A stretch of 64,000 nt of DNA from Owenia fusiformis. Lineage: Eukaryota > Annelida > Polychaeta > Sabellida > Oweniidae. The stretch is taken from positions 20,965,936 to 21,029,935 of the forward strand of contig CAIIXF020000006.1 of the NCBI GenBank assembly GCA_903813345.2, written 5' to 3'. The position numbers and the translations under genes are program-made. This document shows positions 34,226-45,800 of this stretch, piece by piece. Positions within the stretch are counted from its first letter, which is position 1. Every line of letters starts with the position of its first letter. Under the pieces are notes generated by a model that saw nothing but the letters and a program-made list of their open reading frames with translations, ran no database searches and was not told the DNA's origin.

Positions 34226-34905
34226 CACGATCACCGGGCGTGATATTGTTTTTTTTATTTTCAATTCAAAGAAAAAACAAATAGGTATTTTGACCACTAT
34301 GTATTCTTTGTTGCAAGGCATTGACATTTAAAAAAGGTTTAATTTTAGAGTCTACAGCCGAAACACAATGGATATCTTGAGTATCAATTGAGAGTATTCG
34401 TGAAGCCATAAAGACTTTTACATGTGCGCCATGATTAAATAAATATAACATTCTTCGAAAATATTTGCTATTAAATATTCCACTAAATCAGTAACTAATT
34501 GTAAGTTCATAAGGTCAATATAAAATGAAATACCAAATAAAAAGCTTTTGATTTCTTTTCAAATCATCATCTTACCTCGGTATTGAAGTGTGGGAATCGC
34601 ATGTTTCAGAATTTGACATATTGAACTCTGAAGTCTCAATGAATTAGGAATGAGGATTTCTCCCGAAAATATCTCGTTTAAAAAATATGTTCCTTAAAGA
34701 TATGTTGGGATTTGCCCTTAAATGTATGTTAACTCTTGATTTGGATTTCATTAAACAAATGTCACGTTAAAATGTATGATTTCAGGACATCTATTAAGTA
34801 AAAGATTCACCAAAAACTATTTTTAATGTAGAAAATTAAAGAATTCAAACATAAGGAGACTTTAACACTCCGGTTGCCAAACTTTTGGAGGGGATGTAAA
34901 TTGCA
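34226..34905. other. AT-rich spacer, no gene seen
   Basis: Short open frames on the reverse strand at 34139-34451 look non-conserved. No repeat was recognised with confidence. Confidence 0.35.
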
Positions 34906-34909
34906 TGTA

Positions 34910-35435
34910 CATGATGGTCAAATAAAATGGCAACCATGTCGCTATACTCCCTGATATTTGGTACATGTGTACATCATTCAATGTCCTATCAGCCTATAAT
35001 ATTTCATGACCTACAGCACTTCAAACAACTAGCTCCAAAGACCAATATTGTGCTTTTGGTAAACCTGCACCCGTCGTCCAAAATGTTCTTACCTGACTTC
35101 TACCTGTGAGATATGCCAAAGGTGAAGTGTACAGAAAGGACCTCAGGACAATTACAGACCTCCAAAAGGAGATCATAATTTTCATTTGGGCCATACCTAC
35201 TGAGGATTGCAGTTGGGTTATAGACAACTTGTGCAGGTTTACTTAAGCGCGATGATGGCCGAACCGGGGGCATGTTGTTTATAGTGCTGTAACATTGTGA
35301 TCAGTCATGAAATATGGTAGGTTGCAATTGGTAGGAAATTGAATGATGTACAAGTGTGTAAAATACCAGGGAGTAATTCTTTACAATGACAAAGATATGA
35401 GGAAAATACAAGGTTGCCATTTTTTGACCATCCTG
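34910..35435. mobile_element. Second mariner-type palindromic MITE (CAGGATGGTCAAA ends)
   Basis: It starts just after TA (34908-34909) with CATGATGGTCAAATAAAATGG and ends TTTTGACCATCCTG before TA (35436-35437). Both arms match those of the 6077 element (CTCCCTGATATTT, TGTACATCATTCAAT and their mirrors near 35340-35375). The right half retains decayed transposase text: GAAAGGACCTCAGGACAATT encodes the D-L-R-T-I segment seen in copy 1. It differs from copy 1 by point changes and a few indels, so the two inserted independently. Confidence 0.8.
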
Positions 35436-35639
35436 TATGAAAAATACAGAAATGGTTTCATGTGAGGAACCCCAATGAAGGGGGAGATTTGTAGATAACA
35501 TAAAACATAGAACCCATTGTCATCGAATCCTGGCTACGGAGGTAACATAATTTTACAAATGTCTGTTTTAACAGTAACTGCTGTTAATGTCCTCTTCTCA
35601 TAAATGTGAAATCATTGTAAATCCTGTTTGATACAGAAA

Positions 35640-35963
35640 ACATGAACGCTTCATGATACATTAGACAAGGCATAAGACACTAAGCTTTCAGTTCATCTAT
35701 GTAAAGCAATTCATAAAAACTGACCGAACAGAGCCAAAGATTCAAACATGTTTGACGAGGACAACACGTTATGTCACAAATCTGGCATGATCTACAATAT
35801 TATCAGCAACAAGTTAAATATGGAGTTATTAGGACAGAAAGGTGTATTAGGACATTCTCCATACTTCCCAGATAATACCCCCCTGGACTTTGTTGTGTTT
35901 GGATCGGCCCTGGAGTGTGTGTACATACAGTGGGTGGATAGATACCAGGGTGTATCAATGTAG
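35640..35963 (+). pseudogene. Tc1/mariner transposase fragment (second and third catalytic segments)
   Basis: A 71-codon frame from 35748 reads MFDEDNTLCHKSGMIYNI (the Q-D-N-A-x-x-H type segment; the second catalytic Asp is in D-E-D-N). It then reads LGHSPYFPDNTPLDFVVFGS, matching the Y-S-P-D-L-x-P-x-D catalytic segment of Tc1/mariner DDE transposases. Upstream, 35640-35745 still resembles the preceding part (YIRQGI). N-terminal DNA-binding helices are missing and the flanks lack recognisable termini, so this is a decayed internal remnant. Confidence 0.7.
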
Positions 35964-35969
35964 TGTATT

Positions 35970-36520
35970 ATTGCAGAAGGACATTATTTTGAGTATCTTG
36001 GTTGAGTTTAATCTCAAATAGGATTGGATTTAGTTTTTCAGATTTCGATATGAGTCATGACGTCAATATGAGCTCAAATCCTGGACCAAGTGTCCCTACC
36101 ATGGGTTAGGAAAAGTGTGATTACAGAAAGTTCTATCAATTAATAAATTCCCTGCTGCATAGGCATATAAATTATGTAAACTGTGTAAAAAGTTCAAGTG
36201 ATTTCCTTTACTTAGAAAAAGCATTTTTATCAGAACTTCTGGATCGACCTTCGTATAAGAAATAAAAGTTCACTTTTCTTTTCTTATCCCGCTCATTAAT
36301 TTGAACTGACATGTCGCTAATGTAAAAGCGAGCGGGGCACCCAGTGCACGGCATTTAAACAATTTTTTTAACAAAACTGTTATAGTATTTAAATGGGGAA
36401 AAGCGTAAAAATAAATAATATCTTGGGCTTTTTAGCTTGTAATTGGTTGAAATAGTAAAAAGAACACTTCATGTGGAGATAATACATGGTTGCTGGTAAT
36501 ATACATTACGTTAAGCATTG
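35970..36520. other. Spacer upstream of the intact C1GALT-like gene
   Basis: AT-rich sequence with one inverted-repeat word (36222-36262, partner at 33338). The promoter of the gene starting at 36523 should lie here; no certain core element is visible. Confidence 0.35.
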
Positions 36521-36522
36521 TC

Positions 36523-39500
36523 ATGAATAAACGGACGCGAGTGTCAATCATTTTGGGATATGTGCTTTGTTTTAATGCTATAATAATAGTAATTGAGATA
36601 ATGACAATACCTTCGACAGCGTCAAAACCATTCCCGTTTTCTTATGGTATGTACATGTAGCTGATGAAAATGAATGGAATGAAAAAGTTCATCAAGACAC
36701 AAAAAACTATGTCCTATGATCTTTGACACATTTGTATTTTTTGGTAACAATCTTAGATAGCTTTTACCTAAAAGTATAAAGTTTGAATTCAACAACTACG
36801 AACTAATTATTTACTAATCTGTTTCAGACAACCGTTCAGACAACAAAACAGGGGATGGTCTACCACGAATATTATGTTGGATAATGACAAGCCCAGGAGA
36901 CTTAATGAGGCGAACAAGACACGTCCAGAACACTTGGGCAAGACACTGTGATATAGACCTGTATATGAGCTCAAAGGAGAACAAATCATTCCCAACAATT
37001 GGACTTAATGTTACAGAGGGAAGGAGTCACATTTCAATGAAGGCTAAAGCAAGTTGGACATATATATATCATAATTACATAAACAAAGCTGATTATTTTG
37101 TCAAAGTCGACCCAGACAGTTTCCTTATTGTGGAAAATCTAAAGATGTATTTGTCTAGATACAACCCGGATGAACCTAGTTTTTATGGCCACGTGCTCAA
37201 TCTTAGGGGAAACCCCTTTATGAAATACATGTCTGGGGGTTCAGGGCTAATACTCAGTCGGGAGTCTGTGAGACGATTGGTGACTATAGGTTTCAAGAAT
37301 TTTACAAAATGTATGCCAGATGGAGAAGGTAGATGCACTAAATCGTATTATTTATAATTCCCTATATGTATGATGCTCGAGGCACGGAATACAAAGTAGA
37401 TCCATAAAGAATTGATATCTCTGCTCAGGGAGAAATTAAATATAACTTTTGAAATATGTTGAAATTGTCCTAAATCTATTGTTTTTCTGTAGAGCACTAC
37501 AAGTTATTGAATGATTTGAAGTGCAATACAGGATATATTGTACTTGTAAATTGTGTATTGGCATGAGACGAAGTCGAGTGCTAATACAGAATATCGAGGG
37601 CCTGCCATAGAATAGCTACCTCAATTCAAAATTTGGACACTGAAAAGCCAAGGTCAAAATGTAGGTCAAATTCATGTTTTTCCTTATTTTTGCGATTCGG
37701 ACACTACACTTTAATGATGTTCTTCTAAATTTGGTATACAGATAGCAAATACTATGCTCATAGAGTTAGCCTTTTGCCATCAGAAAGTATTTTACCCACT
37801 TTTGAGTTATGGTGTCAAAATAAAGAATTCTCCAAATTAACCGTGTGAGTTATGACATAAGGGAACAATTTCCTCAGAAATCCTAATCTGCAAACCAAAT
37901 TTCAATCCGACTTCCGATTTGGAAGTTATGGCGTTTTGAAGTCTCGAAATGTCGATATGGTGATATCCCTATGTTGAGTTAATGGAGTCAAGAAAGCATA
38001 ACTAAGAATTCTCTAAATGTCTATATTCTGGTTGACTCAGCTTCTTTTGGACCACACAGTTTATTCTGGATGACTCAGCTTAAAAAAGTCTGAAATCTGG
38101 AGTCTTAAATTCAACTTGTTTACCATTCTACTTATGTTTTGTTTACCTGCATTTAGGAGAAGACTGGAAGACAGCACATTGTCTGCGCATCGCAGGGTGT
38201 ATTCCAGTGACCAGCTTAGATGAGAAAGGGAGGGAGAGATTCCTTGCTTATCATCCCAAAAGATATCTCTTCGGAAACTTCCCAAGAACTTACCTCAAGG
38301 CTGATGATAATAAAGCAGAAATAAAGGTATTTGCGCCTATCCCAGGAAAAGATGAATATACTAGTGCAATATCCATAAAAAGGAGCGAGGCTTCAAATAA
38401 ATCACACTTCCAGGTACACAGAGACCTGAAGAATATCCGACGAGCGGGTTGCGTTGAATGACAATTAGAAGATTTATCAAAAAACTAAAATGGCTAACGA
38501 AAAACAAGATGGCAACCATTTTAAAATTCCTTAATCCCAGGTCAAGAATATTAGAGAATATTAGTGTCGACGAATGCTTTTCAATTGGAGCACGTCAATA
38601 GTTCAGTGTAGAGGAAAGCCACATAAGTCCACGGGGGGAAAGTCTACCCACCTATATACAACCTATCGCCGAGCAAAGACCCGAATATGTATGAAAATGT
38701 AGGGGGAAGTTAATAAACTCCTGTTTATATATTGAATTTCTCAATATGAGAAATCGATAAAACACAGAATTGTTTGTAACTGATATAGTTGTTGTTCCAG
38801 GCACTCATGTTTGCAAAATAATGAGTACTTAATGCAATATTTACTATCAAATCGCTAAATTCAACTTCTAAATATTTCAATGATGTTTTACATCTTAAAT
38901 AAGTAAGATCCATGGCTATCTTTACTCCATTTGATTCGAAGATACAATAGGTGTAAATACATCACATTTGTTTCACTGTCATATGTTGCATATCATTGAA
39001 ATCACCGGTGAAAGTTGAAAATGAAAGACCCGATTATACCACGAGTACGATTCTATAGGACCTGATGGTACCGCCTGAGTTTTCCGATTATACCGTGGGT
39101 AGAGCCCGATGAGGTAGTGAGTAACCTTTCGGTTGATCATATAATAACATGACGTATATCACAAATATTCCTGTTAATTTATCATATATTCCTGGCGTCG
39201 GGATATAAAATAATATGGTATAATTCCCGCAGCACTAGACGTCAACGTCTGTGTTCCACAAAGTTCTTTAAAACAGTTCTATCTGACAATGCTTGTAATC
39301 CAATGATTTTAATACGAACTTTGGTCCTTCGACCTCGTTGCCATGTTTTATTCAAAATCTAAATTATTTACTCAAACTGAACAGGTGTTATACAAAGTGA
39401 TTATAAAAAAACATTTAAATCAATGGTTCAATACCACTCTTAACGGAATGAGGCCACGAAATATAAAAATTCGTTTAATTAGAATATTATGTGTTGTTTT

Positions 39501-41136
39501 GTATCTACCAAGACGGTAAACATATGAAAAATAGTTATATATTTTGATTGGTCTAAAATGTGCAAAGTTAAAAGACCTGTTATACTCATTCGCTCTCAAT
39601 TTTGACTAAAATAAGATATCAGTACAACGGCTACTAAAATGAAGACAGAAGTAGAGATTAAGAACGTAAAACATATTCATTTTTATCCATGAATATGGAT
39701 AATAATTGATTTAAATGCAATTCCGCGCTATTCCTATCCTCAAAGATATCTGTAAAACGGCTACTAAAATGAAGAAAGATTGACCAGTAGAGATTAGGAT
39801 CGTAGTACATATTCATTTCTATCTAAAAATATGGATAATAATTGATTTAAATGCAATCCCGCGCTATTTCTATCCTCCAGTGTTGATAGCCTAATTTCTA
39901 TACTACTGTGTCAGTCCGGGTCAAAATGCTACAATAGTATTAGTAACGAGGAACCCTTCTAATAAAGGCAATTAAATCAAGGTTCAAAAACTCCCAAAAG
40001 TGGCCCTAAAACCATTTCATCATCAGCACGTCATAAACTTGACGATATCATCGGATCTCAACAGATTTTACTCAAGTAATGTTCGGATTCTGAGATCCTT
40101 TACTCGAGATATTTTCGGATCTTTATAATATTACTCATCGATCACATCAGGTCCGATGTCCGATAACATCGGATCTTTTAGGACAGCGTTTATGTGAAGA
40201 TTTTCCTGTTCAAAAGTGCTATTTTGACCTAATAATTTGACACTTAATATATTATGCATATGACATACATTTACCGGCCCAAGTATGTCTTATGTATGAC
40301 TCGTTATCAATTAAAGTGAGTACGAATGAGAAAAACAAATCGAAAACCATCATAATTTTTATTTATCTCTTAATTTGGACATAAAAATATATTTCAACTA
40401 AAATTCTGGGCCAATTCCGCCTGCTAGAACATCTTAGTAACGATTCTAACCATCCAAGGGAATTGATAGTGGCCTAATATTACCTTTATTGTCCATTTTC
40501 CTACGAGATGTAGCTTACCAAACATTGGATTGGCGGCATAAGCGTGCCTTACTCGGCGGTAGGTTGTATATAGGCGGTTAGACTTTCCCCGTGTAAGTTG
40601 CTCTTATACACACCTTTGCTCATATTTCTGAAATATTCGGCACTTCACAAAAAGCAATAATTATCTTCAACTATATCAATTCCAAATGTTTTCATTGTAT
40701 GAAGTGTCCAAAAATAATTATTATCCCAGGAAATGTTAATCAGTCTCAAGAATTTTTTTTCGAAATGTCAGTGATTTCTGACCGATTAATATGATCTATG
40801 AAATGAAAAATGTACATCTGCAAGCGTTTGATTAATTTTTCCTAAGATTGAGATACATTTTTGGGGGATCGGTGGAAAATTGAAAATATTCTGATTTATT
40901 CTCTATATAGTATTTTTGAGCTTCGATGTATGTTTTTCCAGGGGATGGACTGTTGTAGTGAATATCCAGTGGCTTACCATTACGTCTCTCCTGAAGACAT
41001 GTACTTGTTTTACTACTTCATATACCAAGTGAAGCTCCATCGGAATATGGCGAGGACGGATGCTGGACCAGTGAAGGACTATCTTCTGGGAGAAATAGAC
41101 CATCCATCGTGGCATAAAAGACACAGTGATACGTAA
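36523..41136 (+). CDS. C1GALT1: C1GALT-like core 1 beta-1,3-galactosyltransferase, four exons
   Basis: Exons: 36523-36646, 36828-37328, 38157-38326 and 40942-41136. Phases 1, 1 and 0 all agree, giving 329 aa (human C1GALT1 has 363). Family members add beta-1,3-galactose to GalNAc-Ser/Thr in the Golgi, making the T antigen. Exon 1 encodes a type II signal anchor (residues 8-27). Exon 2 holds ILCWIMTSP, the R-T-R-H-V-Q-N-T-W segment, KVDPDSF with the metal-binding D-x-D (about 136-138), and YMSGGSGLILS. Exon 3 holds EDWKTAHCLRIAGCIP and FPRTYL. Exon 4 holds the family motif M-D-C-C-S-E-Y-P-V-A-Y-H-Y. An AATAAA lies at 41507. The catalytic E-D is present. Lophotrochozoans have many C1GALT-like paralogues, so the acceptor could differ. 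A broken duplicate lies upstream at 23.4-28.7 kb. Confidence 0.9.
36647..36827 (+). other. C1GALT-like intron 1
   Basis: Donor ATG|GTATGT and acceptor GTTTCAG|AC, 181 bp, phase 1. No repeats seen. Confidence 0.8.
37329..38156 (+). other. C1GALT-like intron 2 with dispersed repeat
   Basis: Donor GAAG|GTAGAT, acceptor GCATTTAG|GA, 828 bp, phase 1. The second half (37630-38050) contains GGACACTGAAAAGCCAAGGT and similar text that reads like an old dispersed repeat. No internal exon is evident. Confidence 0.7.
38327..40941 (+). other. C1GALT-like intron 3 containing an inverted-repeat element
   Basis: Donor ATAAAG|GTATTT, acceptor TTTTTCCAG|GGG, 2615 bp, phase 0. Within it, CACGGGGGGAAAGTCTACCC at about 38630 and its near-perfect inverse at about 40548-40590 (CGGTTAGACTTTCCCCGTG, with GTAGGTTGTATATAGGCGG inside) look like the ends of a roughly 1.95-kb transposon. 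Between them lies an imperfect two-copy direct repeat (39613-39745 and 39746-39875). Confidence 0.65.
39605..39878. repeat. Two-copy imperfect tandem repeat (about 130 bp)
   Basis: AAACGGCTACTAAAATGAAG ... AGTAGAGATTA ... ATATGGATAATAATTGATTT ... CCGCGCTATT occurs twice, head to tail, with small differences (an 8-base insert, GATTGACC, in the second copy). Non-coding, inside C1GALT-like intron 3. Confidence 0.8.
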
Positions 41137-41650
41137 TATAGAACACTGGTGTGCCAAGGGGGAGGGCGTGGGGGCCGACCGCCCCCCTTTTTTCCCCAGA
41201 TTTTTTTAGATTTGAAACTGAGCCTTGAATTGAAAGCTCGAGAGCTAATTAAAGTCGATGTGTAATGATGACAGAAATGATACTATGTCAGCATATTGTC
41301 TACATCAAGCATAGAAGATCTCATTTCTCATATTATATATATATTTTTTTTTATCAAAATCAAAGTAACATTTTTACAGGTTGTAGTGGCTATGACCCCA
41401 AGAGGGAGTATTAGGTGCCATATAATGGTATTTACAATGATTTGTGAAATATTATAAGAAATGTACATGTCATTGTGTAAAGTATGATATTGTACATAAT
41501 TGAGAAAATAAACTAATTTGATGGAAATGATTTAAGGTCTCTTCTACAATAACAGGTGCAAGCAATAAAAATGTGTGGAGTAATAGAAAATATAATTTCA
41601 ATATTACATTATTTAATAGTATGATGTAATAACATCTGGTGAGATTGTAC
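41137..41650 (+). other. Probable 3' UTR of the C1GALT-like gene
   Basis: It follows the TAA at 41134-41136. It contains a G-rich/C-rich inverted pair (GGGGGAGGGCGTGGGGG then CCGCCCCCC, 41159-41190) that could form a strong hairpin or quadruplex soon after the stop, and an AATAAA at 41507-41512 that fits a 3' UTR of about 390 nt. Confidence 0.5.
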
Positions 41651-41659
41651 GGTAGTTCA

Positions 41660-42345
41660 AGGAACTACTCCTCCAAGTATAGATTGCAGTAATAATCTTT
41701 AAATGACTTTTTGAGAATAGGGATGCTTTTTGAGGTTTTGATATCAGAGTGTGTTTCATTCCATATAAGGCCACCTTGAACTAAAATACTTTTCTTTCCA
41801 TAGTTAGTGTTAAATTTGGAGATATGGAGATCATTCACTTGTCAAATGAAATGATGATGAATGTCCATATTGCATTCATAATAATTACAAAAAAGATCAA
41901 CTGGGAAATCAGTTTTTCATTTTTCATTTGAACATGAATATGAGAATATTAAGATGGTAAACAGAAACTATCTTTTAAATTTCAAGTTGGGCAAAGAAAC
42001 CCGATGTATGCTCCCTATTGCCTTTGCATTGCATATCTATTCTAAGAAATCTCTTTTGCAGTTTTAAAAGTGGTTCTAAAGTTGTTTTTCTTGCTGTACC
42101 CCATATTGGGATGCTGTATTGCAAATGAGAGTAGATTAATGAATAATATATTGTCAACAGAGTTTTTAAACGAAAAAGATGTCCTGTTTTGAAAAGTATT
42201 ACCAAGGTTTTTGAAATTTTGAGAGAGATCTTTTGTGTATGTTCCTTCCGATATAGATATTGATCAATGACTACACCAAGAACGTTTGTTGAGAGAACTC
42301 GGTTGATCCTAAATGGATATATCAACAGGAACTTGTTGCTCATTC
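41660..42345 (-). pseudogene. LINE ORF2 fragment (RT C-terminal part)
   Basis: The reverse strand is open from 42343 to 41975 and reads NVLGVVIDQYLYRKEHTQKI then YSLIYSHLQYSIPIWG, the post-active-site region of a CR1/Jockey-like reverse transcriptase (the F-L-G-V-x-I-D-x-x-L-x-W segment and H-L-x-Y-x-x-x-x-W-G). It breaks near 41970, and decayed text continues to about 41660. Endonuclease and active site are missing. It lies between the convergent C1GALT-like and GH16 genes. Confidence 0.75.
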
Positions 42346-42349
42346 GTAG

Positions 42350-42800
42350 ATAATCCTACCTATAGGATATCAAGCCCTCTCATAAGTACAGCTACCCTCA
42401 ATACATTTCCCTTCTCTTAGCTGAGACCCTATTGGAGTCATCATATGCAATATATCTTAATCATGAATGAGTATAACTTTTATCATGTATTCTATCAACG
42501 TTTTCTGCTCCACCTTTATCATTCAAAGCCATATTCTCCAATATTTCCTGAATTCATGAGGAAATGCCTCCTTACGTTAAAGATACTTATTCGTTCTTCA
42601 TCACACTTGTCTGGATGACGCGGACATTATTCTGTGCACAGTTTCAGAATACCTTTACAATAAATCCTGACACATTTTAATGAATGAAGGAATTATGGAA
42701 TATTGGCGAGAATTATGATTGCATTGCAAATAGCATTATTTGTAAAATTTTGTTTGACCTATTGAAATAAAACATAAAATGGACGTTCACGAATATCACT
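42350..42800. other. Short intergenic spacer between convergent genes
   Basis: No coding frame. Reverse-strand AATAAA signals for the GH16 gene lie at 42809-42814 and 42823-42828. Confidence 0.4.
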
Positions 42801-42870
42801 TTTAATGATTTATTTATATGAGTTTATTCAACAATCCTAACAATCGTTGTTATGTCTTTTGTTGTTATTT

Positions 42871-45800
42871 CTAATTTCTTTGCCAAACTCTGACGTAATC
42901 CACCTCCATGGCAACATCGTCACCCCGCCAAGTACTATACCACCCAGACCTGCCATTCCAGAAATCTTCATTTGATTGGGGAGAGTTATTCGACCATGGT
43001 TTAGGATATGGGAGGCTTTGTACATTGTCCGGGAAATAACCATTTGTTCCCCCAACAGCAACGTTCAGAATGAGGTAGAACTAGTAATAAGAAATAATAT
43101 TGATAATCTTACAACACATATTCACGGGCATGAATCTAAAGCTTTATTCGCTATAACGGAGCATGTTATTTTTATAAAAACACTAAGAAAACTTCAAAAT
43201 TCATTTTTTAACTCATATGTTTCGTTATACCAAAGAAAATTACTTATGCAAATGGTAAAAATTACAATATTTGAATCATTGTCTGTCTTCCTTTAGGCTA
43301 TGATTTATTGCTTATTTGGAGTCAGTACGAGAGCTGTGTATAAGGTAATTTCTAATGATAATAAGGACGTTATATTACTTCTCGATTAAAAGGTGCGTCT
43401 ATCCCCTGTCCTTCCCAAGGGTTTGGTCCAGTACACCCTCCCCAGTTGTAGTAACCCTCCGACGGAGTGGGTACATTCAGCACCAGATTCCCGTCCTCAA
43501 AAACCCTAATAACAAAAACACAACTTGAAAAAAGAAATACAAAACTTCTTTAAATTCCATAAAAATAGTAAATAGTAAGTACTAGGCTATTAATTATAAT
43601 TTACATAAAAAATTACACTTTTACGACACTTTTCCTCACAGCATATAATGTCTAAAATTTCTGATCGTATTGAATATGTATATCCATTCTTAAATAACAT
43701 ATGCATTGACAAGGGAAACCTTATTAATGGAAATAAATTAAGAACATATAAGGAATTTAAATTTGGTGTCTGCACTGAACAGTTTATAAAGTATAACCTG
43801 CCAAGACACCATTGAAAAATTCTGGCAGAATTTAGATCTGGTACTTTGAAGTTAGCCATAGAGACGGGTCGCTTCAATAACATTCCAATACACAACAGAA
43901 AATGTCTTTTATGTGATAGTGACCAAGTAGAAGATGAAAAACATTTTCTGTTAGACTGTACACATTATATAGATATTAGAAAAGACCTATTTTCATATTT
44001 AAGAGATTCATTCGATAATTTTAGTGTTGATAATATTACACTCCACTCTATAATGACATGTGAATCTAGTCAAAGGAAAATTGCTTCCTCTATATATAAA
44101 ATGTTTCAAAAGAGGGCATTTTAATCTGGAACGTTTGCAATAACATTGTAATATTGATGCTATTTACACTGCTACCCACCTAGTTACACAGACGTATCGT
44201 CAGTGTATCATGGCTGAACTACTTCCGGGATCTGAATTTGGTAAGATATTTTTATTTCTCGATTTACATCTACTTATAAGTCACGATGTTGATTATAATT
44301 TGGCTCAAAGTTATGGGAGATAGTCTAGTTTGAGAATGTGTCGATGGTTTTAGGTTTGGTATGTTAACGAAGACGCATTTCACATATTTAGTCCCTCGCT
44401 TTTGTTACACTGACGATCGGCATTAATATTGCCAATATTACACTGATATTGGTCGTTCGTCAGTGTAACAAAAGCGAGGGACTAAATACGTGAATTGTGT
44501 CTTCGTTAACATATAAAACCTAAAACCATCGACTCTCAAACTAGACTATCTTCCTTAACTTCGAGCCAAATTATTATCCACAACGTGACTTATAAGTAGG
44601 TGTAAATCGGGAAATAAAAAAATAGTACCGAAACCTAGTCCCGGAAGTAGTTCCGCCATGATACACTGACGATACGTCTGTGTAACTAGGTGGGTAGCAG
44701 TGATTTATGTATTCATATTTAAGTGTCTCACAAGCCGGCATCGGCTAGAGGTTTTTATTAATGTATTTTAGTATTGTATTTTATTGTATATATGTATGAA
44801 CCTGTGACACTATAATAAACTATATAAACTAAAACTATATCCTTACATTAAACCTGTTTCGTCCCAATCCAATCTGTATATGTGGAAATCTTGGCCATAT
44901 GTACACCCAGGGCAGTGCCTACAAAACAACGACCGTTATAAAACATTTTAAAACCCGTTGACATTTTTGAAAATTCTTGTAACGACCAATTGATCAAATT
45001 AGACGATGACATCCCATGTAAGTATGCAATATATCGGTAAGACCTATCTTATAGTACATGTAATTACAGCTACCTTTTTCCTTGCGTCATTGTCCATCTA
45101 TTCTGCGCCGGTTCTGGTCCCCAGTGAAGCGTTGCACCGAACTCCTGAACACCAATGGAACCATAGTTCTCATTCCCTGAATGCATAAGCAATCACAAAC
45201 CACCACACATACAAAGGGTTTGACTGGTAGTACTGAGATTTGAACGGTGTTGTGTTTTTGCTCATTGTTCTTTAATCAGCGACATTTCTACTGTTACGGA
45301 GGTCTAATCATATCGATTCATTTGTTTCAATCTGTGTCGAATATTTAACAGAAATGCATTTGTGAATCTTGCAATATCTATACGTTGCTGGCGATCAGAA
45401 TTTCCAATATCCCCATGATACGTCACTGTGTCATGTAACCTCGATAAATCCGGCAAATATTCAAACATCAATTTGGACATTAGAACGTCATTACAGAACT
45501 CTACGAGTAGCTATAACATCGATATTGTGAGGCCCGTGGAGTTTACTTACCTCGACTTTCACAAACGTCTATCTCTCCGGAACGAGGCCATCCTCCGTAT
45601 ACCGCGTCCCTAGGTAGGAGCCAGAGAGCTACAATAATGTTGTCAATTAGGTCAATAACAGTCAATTAGGTAATACAATTTGACACCCCTATCTTTGTCA
45701 TATTTTCAAGAAATTCATATCCTTAAGATCATGTATTGCCCACTGCTACAAATTATTTCCTTTTTCCTCGTATTTATGTATTAAAAAGTGATATCTCAGT

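Noticed and set aside
45428-45613. Plus-strand frame over the GH16 catalytic exon
   Set aside because: The reverse strand encodes the GH16 motif with matching splice sites; the plus frame is a shadow.
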